From Methylobacterium sp. Leaf91 (GTDB lineage: Bacteria > Pseudomonadota > Alphaproteobacteria > Rhizobiales > Beijerinckiaceae), in contig NZ_LMMP01000012.1 in the NCBI RefSeq assembly GCF_001422815.1, positions 303,433-367,432 on the forward strand: a stretch of 64,000 nucleotides of DNA, in the 5' to 3' direction. The position numbers and the translations under genes were made by a program. The notes under the pieces are model-generated. The model was not told where the DNA came from and made no database searches. It saw nothing but the letters and a program-made list of their open reading frames with translations. Shown one piece after another: positions 18,258-28,239 of this stretch (position 1 is the first letter of the stretch; each line of letters starts with the position of its first letter).

Positions 18258-19172
18258 CTACAGACCGAGCGGCCTAAGCTCGCGAACCAGATCGATGAGG
18301 AGCCGCAGGCCGGTCGGCACCTGGCGACGTCCCGGATAGTAAATGTGGAAGCCGGCTCCCGCGGGGGCCCAATCCGTCAGAACGACGCGCAGTTCACCGC
18401 GACTGACCGGCGACCTGACGCATGGTTCGGGGAGGTAGGCCAGTCCCCCGCCTGCCGTCGCGAGGGACAGCGCGAAGTGCGTGTTGTCGATGGTCACGGC
18501 GCCGGGCACGTCGAGCGCAAGCGGCTCACCGGCCCGTTCGAACTCCCAACCGTAGAGCCGTTCGTCACCGAGGCGGATGCGCAGACACCGATGCGCCAAC
18601 AGATCATGTGGATGCGCCGGCGTTCCATGCCGATCGAGATAGCAGGGTGCGCCGACCACCACCCAGCGCAGGTCGGCCGACAGGCGCTGGGCAATCATAT
18701 CCTGAGCGACGGTACCGCCATATCGGATGCCCGCATCGGCCCCGGCCTCCACGATGTCGAGCAGATCGTTGGAGACGCGGACGTCGATCTCGATCTGCGG
18801 ATGGCGCTCGCTGAAGACGGGCAGCACGGGCGCGAGCAGCAGCGTGCTCGCATGTTCGAGCACATTGAGACGAATGCGCCCCGCGGCGTTCCCTGGCTCC
18901 CGGTGGCGGTTGAGTCCATCGAGCGCCGAACCGATCGCCGCGAAGGGTGCATCGAGCGACGCCAGAAGCTCTTCGCCCGTTGCGGTCAGGGTGACGCTCC
19001 GGCTGGTGCGGTTGATCAGCCGCACGCCGAGGCGAGCCTCCATCGCCTTGAGGGCATGGCTGAGCGCGGAGGCACTGACACCGAGTTCCAGCCCCGCGCG
19101 CCGGAAGCTCAGATGACGAGCGATGGCGAGGAAGGTGCCGAGATCGGCAAGATCGGTCCGACTGGTCAGCAT
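18258..19172 (-). CDS. LysR-family transcriptional regulator
   Basis: A 304-aa LysR regulator. The winged HTH at about 5-65 reads FLAIARHLSFRRAGLELGVS then ASALSHALKAMEARLGVRLI and NRTSRSVTLTATGEELL, and an effector-binding domain fills the rest. Start MLTSRTDLADLGTF is preferred to one 27 codons further out. Its position upstream of the SDR-cupin pair on the same strand suggests that these may be its targets; divergent tauE is the other candidate. Confidence 0.9.
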   Translation of the reverse strand: MLTSRTDLADLGTFLAIARHLSFRRAGLELGVSASALSHALKAMEARLGVRLINRTSRSVTLTATGEELLASLDAPFAAIGSALDGLNRHREPGNAAGRIRLNVLEHASTLLLAPVLPVFSERHPQIEIDVRVSNDLLDIVEAGADAGIRYGGTVAQDMIAQRLSADLRWVVVGAPCYLDRHGTPAHPHDLLAHRCLRIRLGDERLYGWEFERAGEPLALDVPGAVTIDNTHFALSLATAGGGLAYLPEPCVRSPVSRGELRVVLTDWAPAGAGFHIYYPGRRQVPTGLRLLIDLVRELRPLGL

Positions 19173-19304
19173 GAGGCAGGGGAACATTCGCTGGCGGGAA
19201 AGTGATCCGAGCCGGCCTCCGTCGGCAAAGGCTCGCAGGCCGAGGTTATCCAACGTCAGGCATTGCCCCTAGGGACTTCCGGTTCGACCGGGCACAATCG
19301 GCCG

Positions 19305-20027
19305 ATGGGTCTGCTTCTCATCCTCTCCATCGGCCTCGTGGCGGGTGTCGTCAGCGGCATCATCGGCACCGGCTCCTCGATCATGCTGGTGCCGGTCCTC
19401 GCTTATGTCTACGGGCCCAAGGAGGCCATCCCGATCATGGCGGTCGCAGCCGTGATGGCGAACCTCTCCCGCATCCTGGCATGGTGGCGAGAGGTCGACT
19501 GGCGGGCTGTCGCCGCCTATGCGGCGACTGGAATTCCCGCGGCAATGCTCGGCGCCCGCACGATGCTGGTCCTGCCGCCGCGGGCCGTCGATCTGGCGAT
19601 CGGCGCGTTCCTTCTGGCTATGATCCCCGGACGCCGCTGGCTGGCCGACCGCCTCGTCAGGGTGCGGCTCCCCCACCTGGCGGTTGCAGGAGCAGTTATC
19701 GGCTTCCTGACCGGCATCGTCGCCTCGACCGGCCCGGCCTCGGTTCCGGTCTTCATCGGCTACGGCCTGACCAAGGGTGCGTTCATCGGCACGGAGGCCG
19801 CTGCGTCGCTGGCAATCTACCTGACCAAGATCCTGACCTTCCAGGGAACCGGCGCATTGCCGGTCGCGGATTTCGTCAGAGGCCTCGCCGTGGGCGCGGC
19901 TCTCATGGTGGGGGCGTTCGTGGCAAAGCCCTTCGTGCTTCGCCTCGCCCCGGAGACGTTCCGGTTCATGATGGACGGGCTTCTGGCGATCTCGGGCACG
20001 TGTCTCGTCTGGAATGGCCTCGGGTGA
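19305..20027 (+). CDS. TauE/SafE-family sulfite/organosulfur permease
   Basis: A 240-aa membrane protein with about eight hydrophobic segments. It opens with LLLILSIGLVAGVVSGIIGT, then GSSIMLVPVLAYVYGPKEAI, and contains the second internal repeat GAVIGFLTGIVASTGPASVP. Such half-repeats are typical of TauE/SafE exporters of sulfite, sulfoacetate or related anions. The ATG at 19305 starts directly at the first membrane segment. It is divergent from the LysR gene and ends at a bidirectional terminator. Confidence 0.88.
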   Translation: MGLLLILSIGLVAGVVSGIIGTGSSIMLVPVLAYVYGPKEAIPIMAVAAVMANLSRILAWWREVDWRAVAAYAATGIPAAMLGARTMLVLPPRAVDLAIGAFLLAMIPGRRWLADRLVRVRLPHLAVAGAVIGFLTGIVASTGPASVPVFIGYGLTKGAFIGTEAAASLAIYLTKILTFQGTGALPVADFVRGLAVGAALMVGAFVAKPFVLRLAPETFRFMMDGLLAISGTCLVWNGLG

Positions 20028-20064
20028 CCCATCGCATCGAGGAGCCAAGGCCATACTCGACGCG

Positions 20065-20103
20065 AAAGGGGCTGCCGGGCCATTGCGGTCCGGCAGCCCC
20101 TTT
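20065..20103. terminator. Bidirectional terminator between tauE-like gene and dctA
   Basis: A perfect 14-bp inverted repeat AAAGGGGCTGCCGG / CCGGCAGCCCCTTT with an 11-nt loop. It has A/T flanks on both sides and lies between two converging genes. Confidence 0.85.
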
Positions 20104-20157
20104 CGGATCGACTTCGAGCCGCCTGGATCGCCACCCGGCTCGAAGTCGGTACGGGCG

Positions 20158-21501
20158 TTACTCCGCAGCCTGGAGAACCGGCATCTCCGCTGCCAGAGGC
20201 ATCGGGTTGCCGCCCAGTGCCGCCGCGAGTCTGACCTCGTCCACTTCACCTTCCCAGCGGGCGACCACGATGCAGGCCACGGCATTGCCGATGAAGTTGG
20301 TGAGCGCGCGGCACTCGGACATGAATCGGTCGACGCCGAGGATCAGCGCCATGCCGACGACGGGCACCGAGGGCACCACCGCGAGGGTCGCCGCCAGGGT
20401 GATGAAGCCCGAACCAGTGACGCCGGCCGCACCCTTGGAGGAGAGCATGGCTACGAGGAGCAGGAGGCCCTGCTCGCCATAGGTGAGCGGCGTGTCCGTG
20501 GCCTGCGCGATGAAGAGGGCCGCCATGGTCATGTAGATGTTGGTGCCGTCGAGGTTGAACGAGTAGCCGGTGGGGACCACGAGGCCGACGACGGGCTTCG
20601 AGCAGCCGGCGCGCTCCATCTTCTCGAGCAGCGAAGGCAGGGCCGACTCGGAGGACGAGGTGCCGAGCACCAGCATCAGTTCCTCCTTGATGTAGCGGAT
20701 GAGCTTGATGATCGAGAAGCCGTTATAGCGGGCGACGAGGCCGAGCACGCCGAGCACGAAGATCGCCGAGGTCAGGTAGAAGGCGCCGACGAGGTAGGCG
20801 AGGTTGGCGAGCGAGGCGATGCCGTATTTGCCGATGGTGAAGGCCATGGCGCCGAAGGCACCGATGGGGGCGACCTTCATGATGATGTTGACGACGCCGA
20901 AGATGGCTTCCGACAGCACCTTGATGATGTCGAGGACCGGCTTGCCGCGATCACCCAGGAAGGCGAGGCCGAAGCCGAACAGCACCGAGAAGAACAGGAC
21001 CTGAAGGATTTCACCGCCCGAGAACGCACCCACCGCCGTGGTCGGGATGATGTTCATGAGGAAGTCGGTGATCGACTGCGTCTTCGCCTTGTCGGCGTAC
21101 ATCGCGATCGACTTCGGATCGAGGGTCTTCGGATCGATATGCATGCCTGCGCCCGGCTGGACGAGGTTCGCCACGATCAGGCCGACGATGAGGGCCAGGG
21201 TCGAGAAGGTGATGAAGTAGATGAGCGCCTTGCCACCGACGCGGCCGACCTTCTCCAGGTTGGTCATGCCGGCGATGCCGGAGACGACCGTGAGGAAGAT
21301 CACCGGCGCGATGATCATCTTGACGAGCTTGATGAAGGCGTCACCGAGCGGCTTCATGTCCGCGCCGACCTGCGGATAGAAGTGGCCGAGGGTGATGCCG
21401 ATCGCCACGGCGACCAGCACCTGGAAATACAGCGTGCGATAGAGGGGCTTCGGCTTTGCCGGCGCATGCGGCGCGGTCAGCGGAGACGGTATGGTGGCCA
21501 T
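20158..21501 (-). CDS. dctA: C4-dicarboxylate/proton symporter DctA
   Basis: Imports succinate, fumarate and malate through the inner membrane. A 447-aa dicarboxylate/amino-acid:cation symporter with the serine-rich re-entrant loop [20 protein letters not shown]. The substrate motif [20 protein letters not shown] and [19 protein letters not shown] are both present. The start is the ATG giving [16 protein letters not shown]; the open frame further upstream covers the promoter. A consensus sigma-54 promoter lies 155-169 bp upstream and the dctBD genes are divergent, so induction by C4-dicarboxylates is expected. Confidence 0.96.
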   Translation of the reverse strand: MATIPSPLTAPHAPAKPKPLYRTLYFQVLVAVAIGITLGHFYPQVGADMKPLGDAFIKLVKMIIAPVIFLTVVSGIAGMTNLEKVGRVGGKALIYFITFSTLALIVGLIVANLVQPGAGMHIDPKTLDPKSIAMYADKAKTQSITDFLMNIIPTTAVGAFSGGEILQVLFFSVLFGFGLAFLGDRGKPVLDIIKVLSEAIFGVVNIIMKVAPIGAFGAMAFTIGKYGIASLANLAYLVGAFYLTSAIFVLGVLGLVARYNGFSIIKLIRYIKEELMLVLGTSSSESALPSLLEKMERAGCSKPVVGLVVPTGYSFNLDGTNIYMTMAALFIAQATDTPLTYGEQGLLLLVAMLSSKGAAGVTGSGFITLAATLAVVPSVPVVGMALILGVDRFMSECRALTNFIGNAVACIVVARWEGEVDEVRLAAALGGNPMPLAAEMPVLQAAE

Positions 21502-21655
21502 GGCGGGCTTCTCCCTGGAGATAGATAAAATTGGGTCGGATCGGTGCGCCGGTTCTGTCCGGGCATCGTCGTCTCTTGGTCTTGGCGTCGGGACACTCGC
21601 CCCTTCGGCTTGCAGCCCTGCGAACAGCGCAGGCCTGCGTTTCGGTCTAGGAATG

Positions 21656-21670
21656 GCAACCCGCGTGCCA
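21656..21670 (-). promoter_or_regulatory. Sigma-54 promoter of dctA
   Basis: Read on the minus strand, the sequence is TGGCAC-GCGGG-TTGC, a perfect match to the -24/-12 consensus (TGGCAC N5 TTGC). Transcription would start near 21645, leaving a leader of about 145 nt before dctA. Confidence 0.88.
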
Positions 21671-21754
21671 GCTTGGGAACTCCTGAAATATTTCTTTAAG
21701 ATATTGATTCCAGACATATTTCTCTTGTCGGCGAGGTTCCCATTCGCGGCCCCG

Positions 21755-21770
21755 GTGCGAAATCCCGCAC
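21755..21770. promoter_or_regulatory. DctD-type upstream activator site 1
   Basis: Inverted repeat GTGCGAAATCCCGCAC, 85-100 bp upstream of the -24 element. It is very close to DctD sites known from rhizobial dctA promoters. Confidence 0.75.
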
Positions 21771-21786
21771 TCAGTCGCCAAATTCC

Positions 21787-21802
21787 GTCCGGGAAATCGC
21801 AC
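21787..21802. promoter_or_regulatory. DctD-type upstream activator site 2
   Basis: Weaker copy GTCCGGGAAATCGCAC, whose centre is 32 bp (three helical turns) from site 1. It lies immediately before the GTG start of dctB. Tandem DctD sites are typical of dctA control regions. Confidence 0.65.
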
Positions 21803-21815
21803 TGATGCGAAGCAC

Positions 21816-23693
21816 GTGAATCAGAATTCTTCTCTCCGCGGCGGAACCGAACCGCGATGGCGCGCGCGGTGGCATCGCACCCTCGTTCCGGTCGCCTGCC
21901 TGATCCTGGTTCTCGTTGGGGCATGGCTCGCTGGGCGCGCGGCCGAGCGCTGGGCGCTGACGGACCTTCGCCGTACGGCCCAGGCCGCCCTGGCGCTGCA
22001 GGTCGGCGCGTTGAGGGCCGAAATGCAGAAGCAGGCCTCGCTTCCGCTGGCCCTGGCCGCGGATCCTGAGATCGCAGCAGTCGCGGGTCGTGAGCCGGGG
22101 CAACCCTTGGTCACCAGGGTCAACAGACGGCTCGCTCAGATCGCGGCGGCCACGGGCGCGGCGGTGATCTACGTCATCCGCTCCGACGGGATCACGGTGG
22201 CTGCGAGCAATGCAGGGTCGGAGCGCAGCTTTCTCGGCCGGGACTATGCTTTCAGGCCCTACTTTCGGCAGGCTATGACCGGCGGCGCCGGATCGCAATT
22301 CGCCCTGGGTACGGTGAGCGGCCGGGCGGGCCTCTACCTCTCGCGGCGGATCGACGAATCCGGCGGCGTGGTGGTGGTGAAGATCGAATTCCACGACGTC
22401 GAGGCCGCGTGGCGGCAATCGGGGGATGGGGTGTTCGTGGCGGATGCAAGGGGCATCGTCCTCGTGGCGAGTGATCCCACGTGGAACTTCGCGACCCTCC
22501 GCGAGGTCGGCGAGGACGAGCGAAAGCGCATCCGCGCGGCGCTGGAATTCGGCGACGCCCCGCTCACGGCGCTTCCGCTCCACCCCGTCGGGGGGATGCA
22601 AGATCTCGTCCGCGTCGGGCAGGGGTCGCGGCCGGCGCGAACCGCCCTGGCCCTCGACGCCCCCATTCCAGGTACCGACTGGCGACTCCATACCCTGACG
22701 CCGGTGGGTTCTGCCGTGGACCGCGAGCGGGTGCAGGCCTGGATCATCGCCGCCCTCGGCACCGGGCTGGCCTGTATCGGGATCGCGACCGTGGCGGGCC
22801 GCCGGCGACGGACACGCCAGCGCCTCGCTCAAGCCGCGACGCGCCGGGAAGAGTTAGAGAGGAGCGTTCGTGAGCGGACGATGGAACTCACCGACGCCAA
22901 CAGGATGCTGCGGCTGGAAATCGAAGAGCGACGGAGGGCGGAGGAGGAGCGACGGCAGGCGGAAGCCGAGCGCGAACGCCTCGGCCGAGAACTCGCTCAG
23001 GCCGGGCGGCTCGCGGCCTTGGGCCAGTTCGCCGCCAGCATGGCGCACGAGATCAATCAGCCGCTGGCCGCCATCCGCTCCTACGCCGACAACGCGGCGA
23101 TCCTGGTCCGACGGGGCCGGGGCGAGGAAGCGGCGGAGAACGCTTTCGCCATCGGCCGCCTCACCGACCGGATCGGCGGCCTGACGCGGCAGCTCAAGGG
23201 TTTCGCCCGGCGTGCATCGCCCCGACGCGAGCCCGTGCCCCTCGCCGATATCCTCGCCAACAGCCTGGAACTGGTGGAGGCACGGGCGAAGGCGGCCGGG
23301 ATCGCGCTCACGGCGGAGACGCCGGCCCCTGGCCTCTGCGTTCTCGGTGACGGGCCGCGCCTCGAGCAGGTCGTGGTCAACCTGCTACAGAATGCCCTCG
23401 ACGCGGCGGCGGGACACACCGAGCCGCGTGTCTCCATCCTGGTGCGGAACCTGCCCGGGGAGCGTGTGGCGGTCGAGGTGCGCGATACCGGGCCGGGCTT
23501 GCCTGAGGCCATTCGGGCCCAGCTCTTCGACGCCTTCTTCACCACCAAGTCCGATGGGCTCGGGCTCGGGCTCGCCATCGCCCGCGGAATCGTCGAGGAT
23601 TGCGGCGGCAGCCTGAACGCCTTGGACGATCCGGCCGGCGGGGCGGTGTTTCGGATGGAACTGGCCAAAGCCCCCGTGGAGACGACACCGTGA
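21816..23693 (+). CDS. dctB: C4-dicarboxylate sensor histidine kinase DctB
   Basis: A 625-aa membrane sensor. First transmembrane helix at about 22-40, then a large periplasmic double-PAS sensor region (to about 310; [20 protein letters not shown] is typical of DctB-like sensors), and a second helix near 305-325 ([20 protein letters not shown]). A cytoplasmic coiled coil, the H-box [20 protein letters not shown] with His411, and an ATPase domain with N, G1 and G2 boxes ([40 protein letters not shown]) follow. GTG start. It overlaps dctD (GTGA), is divergent from dctA, and should phosphorylate DctD in response to C4-dicarboxylates. Confidence 0.93.
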   Translation: MNQNSSLRGGTEPRWRARWHRTLVPVACLILVLVGAWLAGRAAERWALTDLRRTAQAALALQVGALRAEMQKQASLPLALAADPEIAAVAGREPGQPLVTRVNRRLAQIAAATGAAVIYVIRSDGITVAASNAGSERSFLGRDYAFRPYFRQAMTGGAGSQFALGTVSGRAGLYLSRRIDESGGVVVVKIEFHDVEAAWRQSGDGVFVADARGIVLVASDPTWNFATLREVGEDERKRIRAALEFGDAPLTALPLHPVGGMQDLVRVGQGSRPARTALALDAPIPGTDWRLHTLTPVGSAVDRERVQAWIIAALGTGLACIGIATVAGRRRRTRQRLAQAATRREELERSVRERTMELTDANRMLRLEIEERRRAEEERRQAEAERERLGRELAQAGRLAALGQFAASMAHEINQPLAAIRSYADNAAILVRRGRGEEAAENAFAIGRLTDRIGGLTRQLKGFARRASPRREPVPLADILANSLELVEARAKAAGIALTAETPAPGLCVLGDGPRLEQVVVNLLQNALDAAAGHTEPRVSILVRNLPGERVAVEVRDTGPGLPEAIRAQLFDAFFTTKSDGLGLGLAIARGIVEDCGGSLNALDDPAGGAVFRMELAKAPVETTP

Positions 23694-25048
23694 GCGTTGA
23701 AGAGGGTGCGGGCGGGTTGGCCGAACGGGTCGTCTTCATCGACGACGAGGCGGATGTCTGCCGCGCCAACCGCCAGAGCCTTGAGCTCGATGGGTTCACG
23801 GTGGAGACCTTCGGGGCCGCCGGACCGGCGCTGGCCGCCATCCTCGCCGATCCGCCCGGCCTTGTGGTTACCGACGTGCGCCTGCCCGATCTCGACGGCA
23901 TCGCTCTGTTCGGGCGGATCAAGGCCATCGATGCGGAACTGCCGGTCATCCTGATCACCGGGCATGGCGACATCCGCATGGCGGTGAGTGCCATGCGCGA
24001 CGGGGCCTACGATTTCCTGTCCAAACCCTATCCGGCCGAATCCCTCGTCGCCTCGGCGCGCCGCGCTCTGGAACGGCGCCGGCTCGTTCTCGAGAACCGC
24101 ACCCTGCGCGCCCGGCTGGACGCGGCGGTGGAGGAGGACCCGGCCTTCCTCGGCATTTCCCCGGAGATGGTGCGCCTGCGCCGTCTCGTGCGGGATGTCG
24201 CCGATGCCGATGTGGACGTTCTCGTCTTCGGCGAGACCGGCTCGGGCAAGGAGGTGGTGGCGAGCGCCCTGCACCGCTGGAGCCGGCGCGCGAGCCGGAA
24301 CTTCGTGGCGATGAATTGCGGCGCGCTACCCGACAGCGTCGTCGAGAGCGAACTCTTCGGCCATGAGGCCGGTGCCTTCACCGGCGCCCTCAAGCGCCGC
24401 GTCGGCCGGATCGAGTACGCTCAGGGCGGCACGCTGTTCCTCGACGAGATCGAGAGCATGCCATTGGGCCTGCAGGTGAAACTCCTGCGCGTCCTGCAGG
24501 AGCGGGCGGTGGAGCCGTTGGGCAGCAACGAGATCCGCGCCATCGACATGCGCGTGGTGGCCGCGACCAAGGTCGACCTCGGCCAGGCGGCGGCGCAGGG
24601 CACCTTCCGAGACGACCTCTACCACCGCCTCAACGTCATCACGATTGCGATTCCGCCCCTGCGCGAGCGGCGCGAGGACGTGATGCTGCTGTTCCAGGAG
24701 TTCCTGACCCGCGCGGCGACGCGCTTCGGGCGGGAGCCGCGGGCAATCACGCCGGCCGTGCGGGAGCACCTGCGCCGGCACGACTGGCCCGGCAACGTGC
24801 GCGAGCTCGGCCATTTCGCCGAGCGTCACGCCCTCGGCCTCGGCCAGCACGACGCGCCCTCACCGGAGGCCGCCAGCACCGGAACCCTGGCCGAGCAGGT
24901 CGACCGGTTCGAGCGGGGCCTGATCCGCGAGGAGCTGATCATGGCCGGCGGCGACGTCCGCATCGCCGCCGAATCCCTCGGCACGCCGCGCAAGACCCTC
25001 TACGACAAGATGGCCCGGCACGGCCTCACGCCCACCGATTATCGCTGA
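23690..25048 (+). CDS. dctD: Sigma-54-dependent response regulator DctD
   Basis: A 452-aa NtrC-family activator. The receiver domain is at 12-130, with phospho-acceptor Asp at about 62 (VVTDVRLPDLDG). The AAA+ domain has Walker A GETGSGKEVVASALHRW near 181, the sigma-54 contact motif GAFTGA near 228, and Walker B GGTLFLDEIE. The C-terminal Fis-type HTH reads GGDVRIAAESLGTPRKTLYDKMARHGL. The GTG start overlaps the dctB stop. The consensus -24/-12 promoter and inverted repeats upstream of dctA are its expected targets. Confidence 0.94.
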   Translation: MSVEEGAGGLAERVVFIDDEADVCRANRQSLELDGFTVETFGAAGPALAAILADPPGLVVTDVRLPDLDGIALFGRIKAIDAELPVILITGHGDIRMAVSAMRDGAYDFLSKPYPAESLVASARRALERRRLVLENRTLRARLDAAVEEDPAFLGISPEMVRLRRLVRDVADADVDVLVFGETGSGKEVVASALHRWSRRASRNFVAMNCGALPDSVVESELFGHEAGAFTGALKRRVGRIEYAQGGTLFLDEIESMPLGLQVKLLRVLQERAVEPLGSNEIRAIDMRVVAATKVDLGQAAAQGTFRDDLYHRLNVITIAIPPLRERREDVMLLFQEFLTRAATRFGREPRAITPAVREHLRRHDWPGNVRELGHFAERHALGLGQHDAPSPEAASTGTLAEQVDRFERGLIREELIMAGGDVRIAAESLGTPRKTLYDKMARHGLTPTDYR

Positions 25049-25067
25049 GCGAAAGGTCGGCCCGGAT

Positions 25068-25535
25068 TCAGTGAAGCGGGTAGCGGCTCAGGATGTCGCC
25101 AGTCCGCTGGACGGTCTTATCGTAGAGGCACGCGTAGGTCGCCGTTGTGGTCCCGCTGCCGCTGTTCCACTCGCTGACGATCAGAGCCCCGCAATCGGCG
25201 TCGCGGAACGCGATCCAGGCACGCTGCGCCGCGGCGAGTTGCGCCTTCCACTCCGTCTTGGCCTTGGCATCCTTGCCGCTATCGTCCGCGTCGATCACCG
25301 AGAGCGCCTTCCGGTAGGCTTCGTTCAGTGCCTTGTCGGCGCCCTCCAGGGCTTTCTCCATGCATTCCGCCGTCTCGGGAGTGGAGTTCTCGGTCGTGCA
25401 GAGCTTCGCCGAGGGCTGAGCGGCGGACACGGCCGTCGCCGAACCTGCGAGCGCCAGCAGCACGGCGAGGACGAGAAAGCCGGAGCGACGGCTCGTCTCC
25501 CGCCCGCCATGGATCTCTTGGTCAGGCATCGTCAT
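25068..25535 (-). CDS. LprI-family (DUF1311) secreted protein
   Basis: A 155-aa secreted protein. A signal peptide or anchor around residues 18-39 (GFLVLAVLLALAGSATAVSA) precedes the LprI-like domain with CTTENSTPETAECMEKALEG, a helical pair, then WIAFRDADCGAL. Four cysteines (CTT, ECM, DCG, ACL) fit two disulfides. The founding member inhibits lysozyme; whether this one does is unknown. It is convergent with dctD, 19 bp apart. Confidence 0.82.
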   Translation of the reverse strand: MTMPDQEIHGGRETSRRSGFLVLAVLLALAGSATAVSAAQPSAKLCTTENSTPETAECMEKALEGADKALNEAYRKALSVIDADDSGKDAKAKTEWKAQLAAAQRAWIAFRDADCGALIVSEWNSGSGTTTATYACLYDKTVQRTGDILSRYPLH

Positions 25536-25595
25536 GCTGCGGAGATCCTTCGGAAGGGAACGGGAGGCGGCCGGAATCGCGGGAAGCGTGCGGTG

Positions 25596-25847
25596 TCAGA
25601 AACGGCGCTCCTTGCGGTCCGGGTTCGGGCCGGTGGTGTGATAGCTGGCCATGCAGGCGTGATAGATCTGCGAACCGAGGTCGTAGAGGCTGAGATTGCT
25701 CGGGTTGGCGGCGCTGAACACCTGCGCCCTGGCCTGCTCGCGGCAGGCGGCGTCCTGCGGGCTCTGGATCGGCGGCTCGTTCACCTGCTGGGCAAGGGCG
25801 GCACCCGTGAGGGCGATGAAGAGACATGCGGTCAGGGTCGTGCGCAT
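25596..25847 (-). CDS. Small secreted hypothetical protein
   Basis: An 83-aa protein with a clear signal peptide (MRTTLTACLFIALTGAALAQ). The short mature domain contains two cysteines (DAACREQA; IYHACMAS). The family is not known to me. It lies upstream of the LprI-like gene on the same strand, 60 bp away, and may be co-expressed. Confidence 0.7.
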   Translation of the reverse strand: MRTTLTACLFIALTGAALAQQVNEPPIQSPQDAACREQARAQVFSAANPSNLSLYDLGSQIYHACMASYHTTGPNPDRKERRF

Positions 25848-25959
25848 CGTGTCGGATTCCGTCGTGGGAGAAGAGGAACGTGATGGGGCCTCACCGCCAG
25901 AAACCCGAGGTTTGTCAAGGCGATAGGGATGAACGTCCCGACCTGGCGGGATGCGGCGG

Positions 25960-26283
25960 TCAGGCGTTGCGCTCGACGATGGCGGCGGTGCCGTAGGCGA
26001 CGACCTCCATCATGTTCTGGTCGGTTTCGGAGGAGTCGAACCGCATCGTCAGGACGGCGTTCGCGCCGAGCTGAGCCGCGTTCTGCGCCATGCGGTCGAT
26101 GGCCTGGCCGCGCGCTTCCTCGATCAAACGGCTGTATTCGCCGACTTCGCCCCCGACGAGGGAGCGCAGGCCGGCACTGAAATTTCCGACCGCGCCCCGG
26201 CTGCGGACCACGGCGCCGAAACAGGGGCCTCGCACTTCGCGGACCGTGCAACCCGGAATGGTTTCGGTGGTGACGATGATCAT
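25960..26283 (-). CDS. YbjQ/UPF0145-family protein
   Basis: A 107-aa protein of the YbjQ family, sometimes called a heavy-metal-binding domain. Hallmarks are MIIVTTETIPGCTVREVRGP, EEARGQAIDRMAQNAAQLGA then NAVLTMRFDSSE, and VVAYGTAAIVE at the C-terminus. Members form pentamers; their role is unclear. The ATG at 26283 is the family start; the longer open frame upstream is arginine-rich and unlikely. Confidence 0.9.
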   Translation of the reverse strand: MIIVTTETIPGCTVREVRGPCFGAVVRSRGAVGNFSAGLRSLVGGEVGEYSRLIEEARGQAIDRMAQNAAQLGANAVLTMRFDSSETDQNMMEVVAYGTAAIVERNA

Positions 26284-26657
26284 GCCGGAACGCTCCTCAC
26301 GGATTCTCCCGTCCCGGAAGGCCAGGGAGAATCTCGCGCAGTCTGTGACCAATCTGTGCCGTGAGACCCCGAGCGGAGCAAGACTCGATCGACGGGCAGA
26401 CTTTCCAATTCGGCGCGGGCCGCCCGGACCAGTTGTGCCAAAACGGCAGACCGTCACCGCCACGCGCACCCGGTTTCGACCGCCATCGGACGGGCCTTCG
26501 TGCGCCATCCGACACGCGAAATTAACGGCCCCCGTGCTTTTGAAATCCGTGGCCGTACCGCGCGATTCCGCTACCGGCCTCGGACATGACGCGGACATCG
26601 CCATGCGGATGGCCACGGATTCCGCTTTCAGCCTGCCCCCGCACGGACGCCTCGCAG

Positions 26658-26987
26658 ATGAACCCCTACCTCCTCCTTGCCTTCGCCATCAGCGCCGAGG
26701 TGACGGCGACCCTCGCCCTCAAGGCCGCCGACGGCCTGACCAAACCGCTGCCGACCATCGTCGTGGTGCTGGGCTACGGCACGGCGTTCTGGCTGATGTC
26801 GAACAGCATGAACATGCTGCCGATCGGGATCGTCTACGCGATCTGGGCCGGGGTCGGCATGGTCGGCGCGGCGGTCGGCGGCGCGCTCCTGTTCCAGGAG
26901 CCGATCACCCTGCCGATGATGATCGGGATCGCGGTGATCGCCGTCGGGGTGACGATCCTCGCTTCGGGCCAGACCGCGCCTCACTGA
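26658..26987 (+). CDS. Small multidrug resistance (SMR) transporter
   Basis: A 109-aa four-helix proton-coupled exporter. The conserved membrane-embedded Glu is at residue 14 (AFAISAEVTATLALKAADGL), followed by YGTAFWLMSNSMNMLPIGIV and YAIWAGVGMVGAAVGGALLF. It resembles EmrE-type members, which expel quaternary cations. Start MNPYLLLAF is chosen because residues upstream of it are not membrane-like. A serine hydrolase gene follows 52 bp downstream. Confidence 0.9.
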   Translation: MNPYLLLAFAISAEVTATLALKAADGLTKPLPTIVVVLGYGTAFWLMSNSMNMLPIGIVYAIWAGVGMVGAAVGGALLFQEPITLPMMIGIAVIAVGVTILASGQTAPH

Positions 26988-27039
26988 AGGACGGGGCTCC
27001 GCCGGCGGCCGGGGCCGGCCAAGAGGTGTACCGAGCGTC

Positions 27040-28239
27040 ATGTCGAGATTGCACCGCCTCCGGCCCCGCTTCCGTCGGCCTTGGCTCGCCGGGGCGCTGA
27101 TCTGCGCCGGGGCGCTGGGTGGGATAGCTGCCGCCATCGGGCCGCTGCTCGGCGTGCCGAACCCGGTCACCCTGGCGGCCCTCGCCATCGTCGAGCCCTC
27201 CTCCGTCGGCACCTGGTTCGCGAGCCGTCCGGTGGCGGCCGGGCCCTCGTCCCGCGCCCTGCCCGCCCGGCCCCGCGCGATTCTCGGCCATGTCCCCTGG
27301 AAGGGACACAATGTTCCCCTGGCGCAGATGCTGGAGGCGACCCACACCAACGCCCTGCTGGTGACCCAGGACGGCGTCCTCGTCCATGAATGGTACCGCC
27401 ACGGTTCGGGGCCGGCGACGCTGTTCCCGTCCTGGTCGGTGGCGAAATCGGTGGTCTCGCTGCTGGTCGGGCAGACGATCGCCGAGGGCAAGCTCGCCGA
27501 GACGGACCACGTGGCGACCCTGCTGCCGTATCTGCGGGGCGAGCCGGCCTTCGGCCGCATCACCGTCCGCGACCTCCTCGACATGACGAGCGGACTCGCG
27601 GTGCCGGAGAATTACGACCCGTGGAACCCCCTGGTGGGGACCGCCGGCATGTACCTCACCCGCGACATCCGCGATTTCGTGCGCGACCACGCCACCCTGT
27701 CGTCGAAGCCCGGCAGCACGGGCCAATACCGCAGCATCGACACCGAGATCCTCGGCCTGATCCTCGCGGAGGTTCAGAAGAAGCCCCTGGCCGACCTCCT
27801 CTCGGACGCGATCTGGAAGCCCATGGGCGCAGAGGCGAACGCGACCTGGAATCTCGACCGGCCGGGGGGAACGGAGAAGGCCTTCTGCTGCATCAACGCC
27901 GTGGCGCGGGACTTCGCCCGCCTGGGGCTGATGGTGGCCGACCATGGCCGCGTCGGCGGCACGAACATCGTTCCCCCGCGCTGGATCGAGCGGATCGAGA
28001 CCCCGGCCCGCAGGGATGTCGACGGCTGGCCCTACTCTGCGCAATGGTGGCACGTGCCGGAGGGCGACGACGACATCTCCGCCATCGGCGTCTATGGCCA
28101 GTACATCTACATCAACCGCCAGACCGGCACGGTGATCGTCAAGCTCAGCGATCACGGCGCCGAGCAGGACGAAGAAGACACACTGGCGGTGATGCTGGCG
28201 ATCTCCCGCGCGCTGGCCGCGACCCGCCCGGCGCACTGA
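27040..28239 (+). CDS. Serine hydrolase of the beta-lactamase class C / 6-aminohexanoate-dimer hydrolase family
   Basis: A 399-aa protein with an N-terminal membrane or export segment (about 16-35). The class C SxxK motif is Ser133-Val-Ala-Lys136 in FPSWSVAKSVVSLLVGQTIA. A Tyr motif is likely in GQYRSIDTEILG, and DLLDMTSGLAVPENYDPW is typical of this family. Such enzymes cleave amides or esters and are rarely true beta-lactamases; the substrate is unknown. It is the last gene before the low-GC island. Confidence 0.85.
   Translation: MSRLHRLRPRFRRPWLAGALICAGALGGIAAAIGPLLGVPNPVTLAALAIVEPSSVGTWFASRPVAAGPSSRALPARPRAILGHVPWKGHNVPLAQMLEATHTNALLVTQDGVLVHEWYRHGSGPATLFPSWSVAKSVVSLLVGQTIAEGKLAETDHVATLLPYLRGEPAFGRITVRDLLDMTSGLAVPENYDPWNPLVGTAGMYLTRDIRDFVRDHATLSSKPGSTGQYRSIDTEILGLILAEVQKKPLADLLSDAIWKPMGAEANATWNLDRPGGTEKAFCCINAVARDFARLGLMVADHGRVGGTNIVPPRWIERIETPARRDVDGWPYSAQWWHVPEGDDDISAIGVYGQYIYINRQTGTVIVKLSDHGAEQDEEDTLAVMLAISRALAATRPAH

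Noticed and set aside
20014..21528. 504-codon plus-strand frame opposite dctA
   Set aside because: Antisense shadow of dctA, dominated by His, Asp, Arg and Glu without domains. The dctA frame has every family motif.
27040..28239. Antibiotic-resistance beta-lactamase (class C)
   Set aside because: The SxxK motif is shared by the wide serine-hydrolase family. Other segments resemble 6-aminohexanoate-dimer hydrolases more than AmpC.
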